From CAZXFA01 sp964640085 (GTDB taxonomy: Bacteria > Actinomycetota > UBA4738 > HRBIN12): a stretch of 9,782 nt of DNA. The notes below the pieces were generated by a model. The model ran no database searches, was not told where the DNA came from, and worked only from the letters and a program-made list of their open reading frames with translations. This document shows positions 1 to 6,084 of the stretch, piece after piece. The stretch covers positions 1 through 9,782 of the forward strand of contig CAZXFA010000050.1 in NCBI GenBank assembly GCA_964640085.1, in the 5' to 3' direction. The translations under genes were made by a program, and so were the position numbers. Numbering within the stretch: the first letter of the stretch is position 1; each line of letters opens with the position of its first letter.

Positions 1-237
1 CTTGACCTCGGTGCCGCCGTACTTGGAGTAGATGACCTTGTCGTCGACGGCCACGTCCAGCGGGACGCGCGCGCCGTCCTCGAAGCGCCCCGGGCCTACC
101 GCCATCACGGTGCCCTCCTGTGGCTTCTCCTTGGCCGTGTCGGGGATCACGATGCCCGAGACCGTCGTCTCCTCCTCCTCGCCGGGCTTGACGACGATCC
201 GGTCCTCCAGGGGCTTCAGCTGGAACTTCTTGGCCAT
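1..237 (-). CDS. groES: Co-chaperonin GroES (Hsp10), C-terminus cut by window edge
   Basis: GroES forms the heptameric lid of the GroEL chamber and helps fold cytosolic proteins. The visible 79 residues begin MAKKFQLKPLEDRIVVKP. They carry the mobile-loop segment (TTVSGIVIPDTAKEKPQEG, about residues 24-42) that docks onto GroEL, and then the conserved VGPGR and YSKYGGTEVK blocks. Full-length GroES is about 97-103 residues, so roughly 20 are missing beyond the left edge. The ATG at 237 is supported by a GAAGGAGG ribosome binding site five bases upstream. The gene has its own promoter and CIRCE operator and does not depend on the polysaccharide operon behind it. groEL may follow outside the window, but it is not visible. 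Identification is secure; the actinobacterial flavour is inferred from the residue pattern. Confidence 0.97.
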   Translation of the reverse strand, partial: MAKKFQLKPLEDRIVVKPGEEEETTVSGIVIPDTAKEKPQEGTVMAVGPGRFEDGARVPLDVAVDDKVIYSKYGGTEVK

Positions 238-242
238 GCCTC

Positions 243-250
243 CCTCCTTC
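243..250 (-). promoter_or_regulatory. Strong Shine-Dalgarno sequence of groES
   Basis: On the minus strand GAAGGAGG ends five bases before the groES ATG. It is near-perfectly complementary to the 16S rRNA 3' end and fixes the start codon. Confidence 0.9.
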
Positions 251-256
251 ACGGGC

Positions 257-283
257 TTAGCACTCGGTACGGCTGAGTGCTAA
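257..283. promoter_or_regulatory. CIRCE operator (HrcA binding site)
   Basis: A perfect inverted repeat TTAGCACTC-N9-GAGTGCTAA, identical to the consensus CIRCE element. HrcA binds CIRCE and represses groESL and related heat-shock operons until heat or misfolded protein titrates GroEL away (established for the family). Here it begins one base past the -10 hexamer and ends 19 bases before the groES ATG. It would therefore cover the transcription start and lie largely in the 5' leader, which is the usual arrangement. hrcA is not in the window. Confidence 0.97.
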
Positions 284-284
284 C

Positions 285-313
285 AGGATAGCGACGCGAG
301 TGCCAGGGGTCAA
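285..313 (-). promoter_or_regulatory. Vegetative (sigma-70/SigA-type) promoter of groES
   Basis: Read on the minus strand, TTGACC (313-308) is followed after exactly 17 bases by TATCCT (290-285). These are good -35 and -10 hexamers with optimal spacing. The expected start point, about 7 bases downstream near 278, falls inside the CIRCE element. The start point itself is inferred. Confidence 0.8.
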
Positions 314-318
314 TCGAT

Positions 319-335
319 GCTCCGGCTCGGAGCCG
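319..335. repeat. GC-rich palindrome between the polysaccharide operon and the groES promoter
   Basis: Two overlapping, mutually exclusive inverted repeats: GCTCCG-GCT-CGGAGC (319-333, as read on the plus strand) and CGGCTC-G-GAGCCG (323-335). They lie in the 49-base stretch between the small gene's stop (363) and the groES -35 box (313). No U-tract follows on the minus strand, so this does not look like an intrinsic terminator. It may be incidental in DNA this GC-rich. No other signal is visible in the stretch. Confidence 0.3.
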
Positions 336-362
336 CGAGGAGCGTGGATCGGGTCGGCCGGT

Positions 363-596
363 TCAGCGCATCGCGCCGCGGAGGGCAGCCTCGGCCTCCT
401 CGAGACGACCGAGGACCTCTTCGAGCCGGGGCGGTCGGACGGAAGCTTCCGCTTCCAGACGGTCGAAGATCTCCAGGGCAAGCTCGAGCGACTCCCGTGC
501 CGCCTCCAGGTGCCCGCGGCATTGGATCAGCTCGGTGACCGCTCGGTCCGCGGTCATCGGGATCGGACGGGTGGTCGACGCCATCGTCCGTCTCAC
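363..596 (-). CDS. Small helical protein of unknown function
   Basis: I do not recognise this protein. It is about 77 residues long, cytosolic-looking, with no signal peptide or membrane segment. A short Ser/Thr/Pro-containing start is followed by a long charged helix rich in Leu, Ala and Glu (from about ADRAVTELIQCRGHLEAARE to the EIFDRLEAEA stretch). A break at SVRPP leads to a second helix (RLEEVLGRLEEAEAALRG), which suggests a helical hairpin or short coiled coil. Third codon positions are GC-rich like its neighbours. It is the last gene of the operon. The start is uncertain: GTG at 596 has GGGAGG seven bases upstream; ATG at 614 overlaps the aminotransferase stop as ATGA but has no ribosome site; ATG at 584 is also possible. 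A regulatory or adaptor role for the cluster would be speculation. Confidence 0.6.
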   Translation of the reverse strand: MRRTMASTTRPIPMTADRAVTELIQCRGHLEAARESLELALEIFDRLEAEASVRPPRLEEVLGRLEEAEAALRGAMR

Positions 597-610
597 CCCC
601 ACCCCTCCCG

Positions 611-1792
611 TCATCCCGGGATATCGACGGCATGGAGGTGGATCCGGTGGAGCGCCTCTCCCATCCGCCCCACGTGCTCCTCCCCCATGTCCGTCCACAG
701 TGGCAGCGAGAGCGCAGCGGCGGCGGCGGCGTCGGTGACCGGCAGCTCCACACCGTTGGCGACCGAGCGGTACGCGCGCATCCGGTGGACGGGGGGCGAG
801 TAGTACCGTCGGGTCTCCACGCCCTCCGCCGCGAGTGCCTCATACAGGGCGTCCGCAGACACCCCGAACGCGGCCTCATCCACGAGGATGGTCAGGTCCT
901 TGTAGGTGGAACGATCGCCGTCGCGGATCGCCGGGAACGCGATGCCGGGGATCGTCGCCAGGATCTTCCGGTAAGCGTCAGCGAGCTCGTTCCGTCGCCC
1001 GATCCGGTCCTCGAGGTCCTCGAACGAGGCGAGGGCGAGGACGGCGTGTAGCTCCGACATCCGACCGTTCAGGCCTACGAACCGGCAGTCGTAGTTGCCT
1101 GGGTTGCCGTAGTTGCGGCCGATCCGGCAGCGCTCGGCCAGCAGATCGTCGTTCGTCGCGATGATCCCACCCTCGCCGGCGACGAGCGTCTTGGTTGGCG
1201 AGAGGCTGAACACCTCCGCAGCGCCGAACCCACCGACCATCGCGTCACCGTGTCGGGACCCGAACGCGTGCGCTGCGTCGAAGAACAGGGCGATACCGTT
1301 CCGCGCCGCCACGGCGTCCAGGGATCCGATGTCGCACGGGGCGCCGTACAGGTGCGTCGCGAGGATCGCCGAGACACGGACGCCCACGGCGCGTGCCACC
1401 GCATCTGCCGAGAGCGTGAGGGTCGCGGGGTCGACATCAGCGAAGACCGGCCTCAGACCGTTCCAGGCGACCGCATGGGCCGTCGCGGCGAACGTGAACG
1501 ATGGGACGATCACGTCGCCGGACAGTTCGGCCGCCCGCAGCACGAGCATCAGTCCGGCGGTGCACGAGTTGACGGCGATGCAATGCCGAACGCCGAGGTA
1601 CTCAGCCGCTCGCTCCTCGAGACGCCGAACCGTCGGCCCGTCGGTCAGGACCCCGCTCGAGGCGACGCGCTCGGCGTCCCGGGCGATCGCGGCAGGATCC
1701 GGGAACCGCGGCCGGGCCAGCGGAAGCCCCTGAGGGAAGATGGGGAGACCCCCCAACGCGGCGGGGACGTCGGCGCCGAACTCAGGGCGCAT
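611..1792 (-). CDS. DegT/DnrJ/EryC1/StrS family PLP-dependent sugar aminotransferase
   Basis: Enzymes of this family transfer an amino group, usually from glutamate, to a keto-sugar nucleotide, making amino sugars for glycans. The protein has 393 residues, typical for the family. With this start, the cofactor aspartate sits in FFDAAHAFG (Asp about 172) and the Schiff-base lysine in SLSPTKTLVAGEGG (Lys about 201). NSCTAGL near residue 75 forms the phosphate-binding turn. GLNGRMSELHA and RRYYSPPVHRMRAYR are standard late motifs. The ATG at 1792 is preferred because GAGGTG precedes it with suitable spacing. An in-frame ATG at 1837 would add 15 residues but lacks a ribosome site. It follows the WecA-like gene after about 114 bases. 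The exact sugar substrate cannot be read from sequence. Family assignment is firm; an amino-sugar role for the adjacent polysaccharide pathway is inferred. Confidence 0.94.
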   Translation of the reverse strand: MRPEFGADVPAALGGLPIFPQGLPLARPRFPDPAAIARDAERVASSGVLTDGPTVRRLEERAAEYLGVRHCIAVNSCTAGLMLVLRAAELSGDVIVPSFTFAATAHAVAWNGLRPVFADVDPATLTLSADAVARAVGVRVSAILATHLYGAPCDIGSLDAVAARNGIALFFDAAHAFGSRHGDAMVGGFGAAEVFSLSPTKTLVAGEGGIIATNDDLLAERCRIGRNYGNPGNYDCRFVGLNGRMSELHAVLALASFEDLEDRIGRRNELADAYRKILATIPGIAFPAIRDGDRSTYKDLTILVDEAAFGVSADALYEALAAEGVETRRYYSPPVHRMRAYRSVANGVELPVTDAAAAAALSLPLWTDMGEEHVGRMGEALHRIHLHAVDIPG

Positions 1793-1795
1793 CGA

Positions 1796-1801
1796 CACCT
1801 C
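1796..1801 (-). promoter_or_regulatory. Ribosome binding site deciding the aminotransferase start
   Basis: Minus-strand GAGGTG. Its GAGG core ends five bases before the ATG at 1792, while the in-frame ATG at 1837 has no comparable site. This is the reason for the shorter start chosen. Confidence 0.6.
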
Positions 1802-1870
1802 GTCGGTGGACGTTCGGTTCGCGAGCGGATCGGGCATCGGCCATACCGATCACTCACGGTAGGACGTTCC

Positions 1871-1886
1871 GCCCAACCGCCCAACC
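1871..1886. repeat. Short tandem repeat in the wecA-aminotransferase spacer
   Basis: Two perfect copies of GCCCAACC (GGTTGGGC on the transcribed-sense strand), flanked by further CC/GG. The spacer 1793-1906 is the longest non-coding interval inside the operon. Apart from this repeat I see no convincing promoter or terminator in it. The G-rich sense strand could in principle form a weak two-layer quadruplex, which is unproven. Confidence 0.4.
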
Positions 1887-1906
1887 GGCCCGCGTCGTAC
1901 GTTCGA

Positions 1907-2683
1907 CTACCACGAACGGCGTAGCTCGCTCTGCGGCCCCCTCCAGAGCGCCCGGACCGCGACCGCGCAGGCGATGACGGCGGCGATGACCACGGCGATC
2001 CCAACCGCCATCGGGGAGCGGGCGACGAGCACGCCGGCCACCGCGGTCGCGGCCCCACCTGCCCACATCCAGATGGTGGAGCGTTCCCGGCTCGCCAACC
2101 GTGCCGCGAGGAGATCGTAGGCGTGCGATCGGTCCCCGGCCAGCATCGACGGATGCCAGCCTCGGCGGAGCACCGTGGACACGACCTCCATCCCGAACAC
2201 CGTGAGACAGAGACCGATGGCGAGGAGGCCTTCGGCCGAGCGAGCGGAGCTGGCGGCCAGCACCGCCAGGACGCACCCGACCGCGTACGCTCCTCCATTC
2301 CCCAGGAACACGGACGCCGGGGGCCGGTTCCAGACGAGGAAGGCGAGGAGCCCGCCAACGAGAGCGAGCCCGAGTGTGTCGCCCGCGTCGTGTGCGGCGG
2401 CGACGCCCGAGATCCCGAGCGCCGCCAGCAGCGCGAGGCCTCCAGCGAGGCCGTCCTGCCCGTCCATCAGGTTGACGGCGTTCGTGAGCAGGGGAACCGA
2501 GACCAGGACGGCGAGAGCCCCAGCCCCCCCGAGCGGCTCNNNNNNNNNNNNNNNNNNNNNNNNNNNNNNNNNNNNNNNNNNNNNNNNNNNNNNNNNNNNN
2601 NNNNNNNNNNNNNNNNNNNNNNNNNNNNNNNNNNNNNNNGGCGTGAAGATCAGCCCGAGCGAGAGCGCTATGAAGAAGGGCAT
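1907..2683 (-). CDS. WecA/MraY-like polyprenyl-phosphate sugar-1-phosphate transferase, interrupted by an assembly gap
   Basis: Members of this membrane family move a HexNAc-1-phosphate from a UDP-sugar to undecaprenyl phosphate, the first step of many cell-surface glycans. The segment after the gap (2539 to 1907, 211 residues) has the family signature NAVNLMDGQDGLAGG, followed by VFLGNGGAYAVG and RRGWHPSMLAGDRSHAYDLL, and several hydrophobic helices. Before the gap a 14-residue start, MPFFIALSLGLIFT, looks like the first membrane helix. Its ATG at 2683 lies 16 bases inside the end of the preceding gene. The usual family length of 330-380 residues implies that about 100-150 residues are missing, including the early Asp-Asp motif. 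The real gap is therefore longer than 100 bases. The third-motif Asp is replaced by Asn (codon 2297-2299). WecA-type activity is inferred; sugar specificity is unknown. Confidence 0.88.
   Translation of the reverse strand: MPFFIALSLGLIFTXXXXXXXXXXXXXXXXXXXXXXXXXXXXXXXXXXEPLGGAGALAVLVSVPLLTNAVNLMDGQDGLAGGLALLAALGISGVAAAHDAGDTLGLALVGGLLAFLVWNRPPASVFLGNGGAYAVGCVLAVLAASSARSAEGLLAIGLCLTVFGMEVVSTVLRRGWHPSMLAGDRSHAYDLLAARLASRERSTIWMWAGGAATAVAGVLVARSPMAVGIAVVIAAVIACAVAVRALWRGPQSELRRSW
2540..2639. other. Assembly gap (100 N) inside the wecA-like gene
   Basis: Exactly 100 undetermined bases, the usual placeholder for a gap of unknown size. By homology about 300-450 bases of coding sequence are missing here. 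The frame on the two sides happens to agree across 100 N, but that carries no information. Confidence 0.95.
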
Positions 2684-4491
2684 CGGTAGACGTAGACCAG
2701 GCTGGGAACGCCGTCGTGAACCGTGATCTCTCCCCTGGGTTCGAACCCAACGCGCAGGACCACGCGCTGCATCGTGCGGATGTCGGCCGCCACGTAGCAC
2801 TTGATCTCCTCGACCCCCCGATCGGCGAGCGCGCGGAGCGCCTCCTCGGTCAGCGCCAGACCGAGACCGGGCGCCGTCCGTGGGCGCACACCGATCAGCG
2901 TGTGCTCCGCGTCAGGGAGACCCTCGGTTCGCTCGGGGTACCGGAAGACCTCCAGAGCGCGACGGAGGACGTCGGGGCGGACAAGCCGCGGTATCGCGGC
3001 GACGCCGGCGGCGAGCCCATGGCGGATCATGAAGCGGCGGCGGAACGCGCGCACGGAAACGCTGCCGGATGTGTACCCGATGACCTCCCCATCGCGCTCC
3101 GCGACGATGGTCGGCGAATCGGGGTCGTCGACGAGCGCCCGGAACAGACGCCGCAGGAACGGTTCGCCCAGCATGGGCAGGAACGCCTTCGTCATGACCT
3201 GGGCATGGAGGGCGGCGATCGCCGGCACGTCCACCCGTCTCGCCGGCCTGATCACCACGTCCTCGAGCCCTTCCAGGTCGAGGCGGCGTGGAGCGCTCGG
3301 ACGGGCCAGGAGCCTCCGGTAGACGCGGACCACCCGAGCAGCGACCCGTCGCTCGTCGAACCGATCGACGGCCCTGGCCCGCGCCGCCTGACCCAGGCGA
3401 GCCCGAAGCTCCGTGTCGTCGAGGAGCCGACCGATCGCCTCCGTCAGACGCCCCGCGTCCCGGGGCGGCACGAGGAGCGCCTCGAGACCACCGCGCGCCA
3501 CCTCCCGGCAGCCCCGGATGTCGGTCAGGACCATCGCCCGACCGGACGCCGCAGCCTCGATCGCCGACCTCGGCATGCCCTCGCGCCACGACGGCAGCAC
3601 GAAGACGTCCATGAGCCCGAGGAGCTCGCGCACGTCCGAGCGGAAACCGGCGAACACCACGTCGCTCGACGCCGCTTCGCGTTCGGCCGCCGTGATCGAG
3701 TCCCCCTTGTCGGGATCCGAAGGTCCGACCGCGATGAAGGCTACGCCCGGGTCCTTCGCACGGAGCGTCCGCGCCGCCTGGAAGAACTCTCCGTACCCCT
3801 TCTCCCGGACGAGCCGCCCCACCATCCCCACGACGAGCGCACCCGGCGCGATCCCCAGCTCCCTACGCAGCGCGGCCAGGCGAGAGGGGTCGAGCGTGGT
3901 CGGGTCGAACGCGGTGAGATCGGTGCCGTTGCCGAGGAGGTGCTGGCGCGTGGGGCGGATGATGCCCAGCCGGCGGGCCCAGGCCATGTCCTCCTCGCTC
4001 TGGTACAGCTCGGCGTCGCTGAACCGGGCCGCCATCCACTCCATCGCCATGATCGGAAGCCGCCGCGTCACGGGGTCGTCCCGGGTCGCGTAGAAGCCGT
4101 GGACCGTGTTCACGACCACCGGGACGCCGGCGACCCGGGCCGCGACGCGGCCCATCAGCCCGGGCTTGGGATTGTGCGTGTGGACCAGGTCGAATCGGCC
4201 GTCCCGGAGGATCGACACGAGCTCCGCGAACGCGCGGGCATCCGAGCGCGGGTTCCACGCGCGCGTGGCGCTCCGCCAGGGGATGAAGCTGATGCCCTCG
4301 TCACGCAGGCTCTTCCCCCACTCGCCGGGGGCGCTGATGCCGGTGACCTCGAACCCCTCGTCGCGAAGGCGCCGCAGCTGCTCGAGCAGCAGGAAGCGAA
4401 GCGTGAGATCGACGGTCGTCACATGCGCCACCCGGTACGCACCGCCGACACCTCGACCGGGACGACGATCCGACGTCGGTCCCGCGCTCAC
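2668..4491 (-). CDS. Bifunctional protein: GT4 glycosyltransferase fused to a GNAT acetyltransferase domain
   Basis: A 607-residue protein. Residues about 18-395 form a GT-B fold glycosyltransferase of family 4, CapM/PglA-like. It has an N-terminal strand YRVAHVTTVDL, TVHGFYATRDD (about 129-139), the donor-site loop GRLVREKG (225-232) and the E-x7-E motif EGMPRSAIE (Glu304, Glu312). After a short linker, residues about 411-607 form a GNAT domain: VVIRPARRVDVPAIAALH at its start, a CoA-loop region TLIGVRPRTAPGLGLAL (about 531-547), and VVLRVGFEPRGEI followed by PSLVYVY at the end. The loop lacks the usual Gln/Arg of Q/R-x-x-G-x-G/A. GT4 enzymes add sugars to lipid-linked glycans at the cytoplasmic face; GNAT domains acylate amines. 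The GTG start at 4491 overlaps the deacetylase stop as GTGA; an alternative GTG at 4434 lies just before VAHV. Sugar and acyl substrates are unknown. Confidence 0.92.
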   Translation of the reverse strand: MSAGPTSDRRPGRGVGGAYRVAHVTTVDLTLRFLLLEQLRRLRDEGFEVTGISAPGEWGKSLRDEGISFIPWRSATRAWNPRSDARAFAELVSILRDGRFDLVHTHNPKPGLMGRVAARVAGVPVVVNTVHGFYATRDDPVTRRLPIMAMEWMAARFSDAELYQSEEDMAWARRLGIIRPTRQHLLGNGTDLTAFDPTTLDPSRLAALRRELGIAPGALVVGMVGRLVREKGYGEFFQAARTLRAKDPGVAFIAVGPSDPDKGDSITAAEREAASSDVVFAGFRSDVRELLGLMDVFVLPSWREGMPRSAIEAAASGRAMVLTDIRGCREVARGGLEALLVPPRDAGRLTEAIGRLLDDTELRARLGQAARARAVDRFDERRVAARVVRVYRRLLARPSAPRRLDLEGLEDVVIRPARRVDVPAIAALHAQVMTKAFLPMLGEPFLRRLFRALVDDPDSPTIVAERDGEVIGYTSGSVSVRAFRRRFMIRHGLAAGVAAIPRLVRPDVLRRALEVFRYPERTEGLPDAEHTLIGVRPRTAPGLGLALTEEALRALADRGVEEIKCYVAADIRTMQRVVLRVGFEPRGEITVHDGVPSLVYVYRCPSS

Positions 4492-5213
4492 GACGGTGCC
4501 CACGGTCCTCGGCGGAGCGCTCGGTAGGCGAGGCGCTCCGCATCGAGCTGTCCCCGCGCCTTCGCTCGGAAGAACGCACCGGTGTCCCCGCGCAGCACCG
4601 GCGCGCGCCCCAACCGGTGTGGGTCGATCCTCCCCGCGCGGTTGGTCCGCCACGCGTCCAGCGCCGCCGTCACGAAGCGCCGGCGCGCCACTCGCTCCGC
4701 CGACGGCGATGCCTTGCCCCATGGGTAGGCGAAGTGGTCGCAGGCGCGCCCCAGCCGCTCCTCGAGCAGCTCCGCCGAGCGGCGCATCTCGTCTTCAGCC
4801 TGGCGCTCGGTCGCTCGGGCCAGGTCGACGTGCGCATGGGTGTGGGACCCGACGGTCACGAGCCCCGTCGAGACCGCCTCCTGGAGCATCGTCCAAGTGA
4901 GCGCCTCCTCAGGCCCGACGTCCGACCGCGGATCGCCGACGTCGACGAACCCCGTCGCGACGTACAGGACGGCGGCCAGCCGTCGTTCGACGAGCCGTGG
5001 CAGCACCACCTCGTGGAAGTCCCGGAAGCCGTCATCGAACGTCAGGACCACCCCACCGATCGGATCGGCCGTCGCTGCGTCGAGGGACACGACCTCACCG
5101 TCGGCCTCGAGCGCGTCGAGCTGGTCGTCGAACCGCGCCGTGGGGATGTCGATCTCGCGACGTCCCGCCCCCACACGGTGGTAACACAGGATCGTGAGGT
5201 CGCCGGTCCGCCG
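4488..5213 (-). CDS. Polysaccharide deacetylase (NodB/CE4 family), N-terminus lost in a gap
   Basis: Metal-dependent enzymes of this family remove acetyl groups from N- or O-acetylated polysaccharides. The visible 241 residues start RRTGDLTILCYHRV, the typical first strand, so only the start codon and perhaps ten residues are hidden in the gap. The core motifs are present: VVLTFDDGFRDF (catalytic and metal Asp pair at about 60-61 of the visible part), GSHTHAHVDL (metal His124 and His128), and FAYPWGKASP. No signal peptide or membrane helix is visible, but the extreme N-terminus is missing. The C-terminus overlaps the GT4-GNAT start by four bases. Deacetylases of this subfamily occur in exopolysaccharide loci, including exosortase-linked ones, which fits the flanking hydrolases. 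Family assignment is firm; substrate is inferred to be the polymer made by this cluster. Confidence 0.93.
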   Translation of the reverse strand, partial: RRTGDLTILCYHRVGAGRREIDIPTARFDDQLDALEADGEVVSLDAATADPIGGVVLTFDDGFRDFHEVVLPRLVERRLAAVLYVATGFVDVGDPRSDVGPEEALTWTMLQEAVSTGLVTVGSHTHAHVDLARATERQAEDEMRRSAELLEERLGRACDHFAYPWGKASPSAERVARRRFVTAALDAWRTNRAGRIDPHRLGRAPVLRGDTGAFFRAKARGQLDAERLAYRALRRGPWAPS

Positions 5214-5313
5214 NNNNNNNNNNNNNNNNNNNNNNNNNNNNNNNNNNNNNNNNNNNNNNNNNNNNNNNNNNNNNNNNNNNNNNNNNNNNNNNNNNNNNNN
5301 NNNNNNNNNNNNN
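5214..5313. other. Assembly gap (100 N) between hydrolase and deacetylase genes
   Basis: Exactly 100 undetermined bases, size unknown. It must hold the 3' end of the hydrolase gene (about 20-30 codons, including its catalytic His) and the 5' end of the deacetylase. A true size not far above 100 bases would suffice if nothing else is hidden here. Confidence 0.95.
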
Positions 5314-6084
5314 GAGGAACTCACGGTAGTAGTCTTCGTCGGCCCCGTACACGAGCAGGATCGGGACCCGACGGTCGACCAAACGTTCGATCGCGTCCAA
5401 GAGGTGCGGGCTGACACCGGCCGACGGCAGCGGCTGTGGGGTCCAGCCGGGAACGAACCTCGAGAGGCGCGCACGGATGACGCGGAGCTTCGCGCGAGCG
5501 TAACGTGCGTAGACGCGTCGCCGGCGTCGGTCGAACAGGCCACGGAGCGTGCTGGGACGGAGAGCCTCGAGGGCGTACCGGCCGAGGCTCCGTCGCATCG
5601 CGGCGTTCATGCTGTGTCTCTGACCCATCTCGAAGTCTCGGAGGGGCGTGGCGAGCGCGACCACCTCCTCGACCTCGTCGAGCTGCGCGCCGGCCGCCAG
5701 CGCGGTGCGTGAACCGAAGCACGTCGACCCGATCAGCGTGAACCGTTCCACCCCAAGGGTCTTGAGCCGATCGACGGCGGCCGACACCTCCGGAACGAAG
5801 GGTCGTGCCAGGTGGAACCCACCCACGCTTCCGGTGCTCTCGCCGGTTCCGCGGTAGTCCATCCGGAACGCCGCGTACCCGAGGGCCGCCAGGTCTCGGC
5901 ACAACCGCACGCTCACGCGGTTGCGGTTGACCGTCAAGGGGGTTCCGCCGCCCGGGAGAACGATCACGGCCGTGCGCGCCTCGACGCCGCGGGGGCGTGT
6001 CAGGATCCCGAACACAGAGTCCCCCTCGCTCTCGAAGAACAGGGGGATCTCCTCGTACCCGCCGTCCAGGACCGTGTCGCTCAC
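5314..6084 (-). CDS. Alpha/beta hydrolase resembling exosortase A system-associated hydrolase 1, C-terminus in a gap
   Basis: The visible 257 residues show an alpha/beta-hydrolase core. VIVLPGGGTP (about 41-50) is the oxyanion strand and FRMDYRGTGES (about 73-83) follows. LIGSTCFGSRTAL (about 117-129) is the nucleophile elbow and LLVYGADEDYYREF carries a candidate acid Asp250. The elbow has Cys122 where Ser is usual. The catalytic His would lie in the gap. The fold order and a Cys elbow resemble TIGR03100, a family found beside exosortase genes; that match is from memory, not from a search. Start is GTG at 6084, overlapping the previous stop as GTGA and preceded by GGAGGT. The middle (about 175-215) has an Arg-rich insertion-like segment. 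Substrate is unknown; a role in trimming or modifying the exopolysaccharide or an activated intermediate is speculative. Confidence 0.88.

Noticed and set aside
319..335. Rho-independent terminator for the polysaccharide operon
   Set aside because: The palindrome has a short stem and a tiny loop and is not followed by a T-run on the minus strand.
716..745. GGC/GCG-rich simple repeat
   Set aside because: It encodes an alanine run (DAAAAAALS) within the aminotransferase and looks like ordinary GC-rich codon use rather than a functional repeat.
2716..4527. A 603-codon open frame on the plus strand
   Set aside because: It lies antisense to the GT4-GNAT gene, whose product has clear domains. The plus-strand translation is Arg/Asp/His/Pro-rich without any family motif, which is the usual shadow in GC-rich coding DNA.
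4492..4722. N-terminal extension of the GT4-GNAT protein to 4722
   Set aside because: The extra 77 residues are low-complexity Gly/Ala/Arg/Pro sequence overlapping the well-conserved C-terminus of the deacetylase. The GTGA overlap at 4491 is a far better start.
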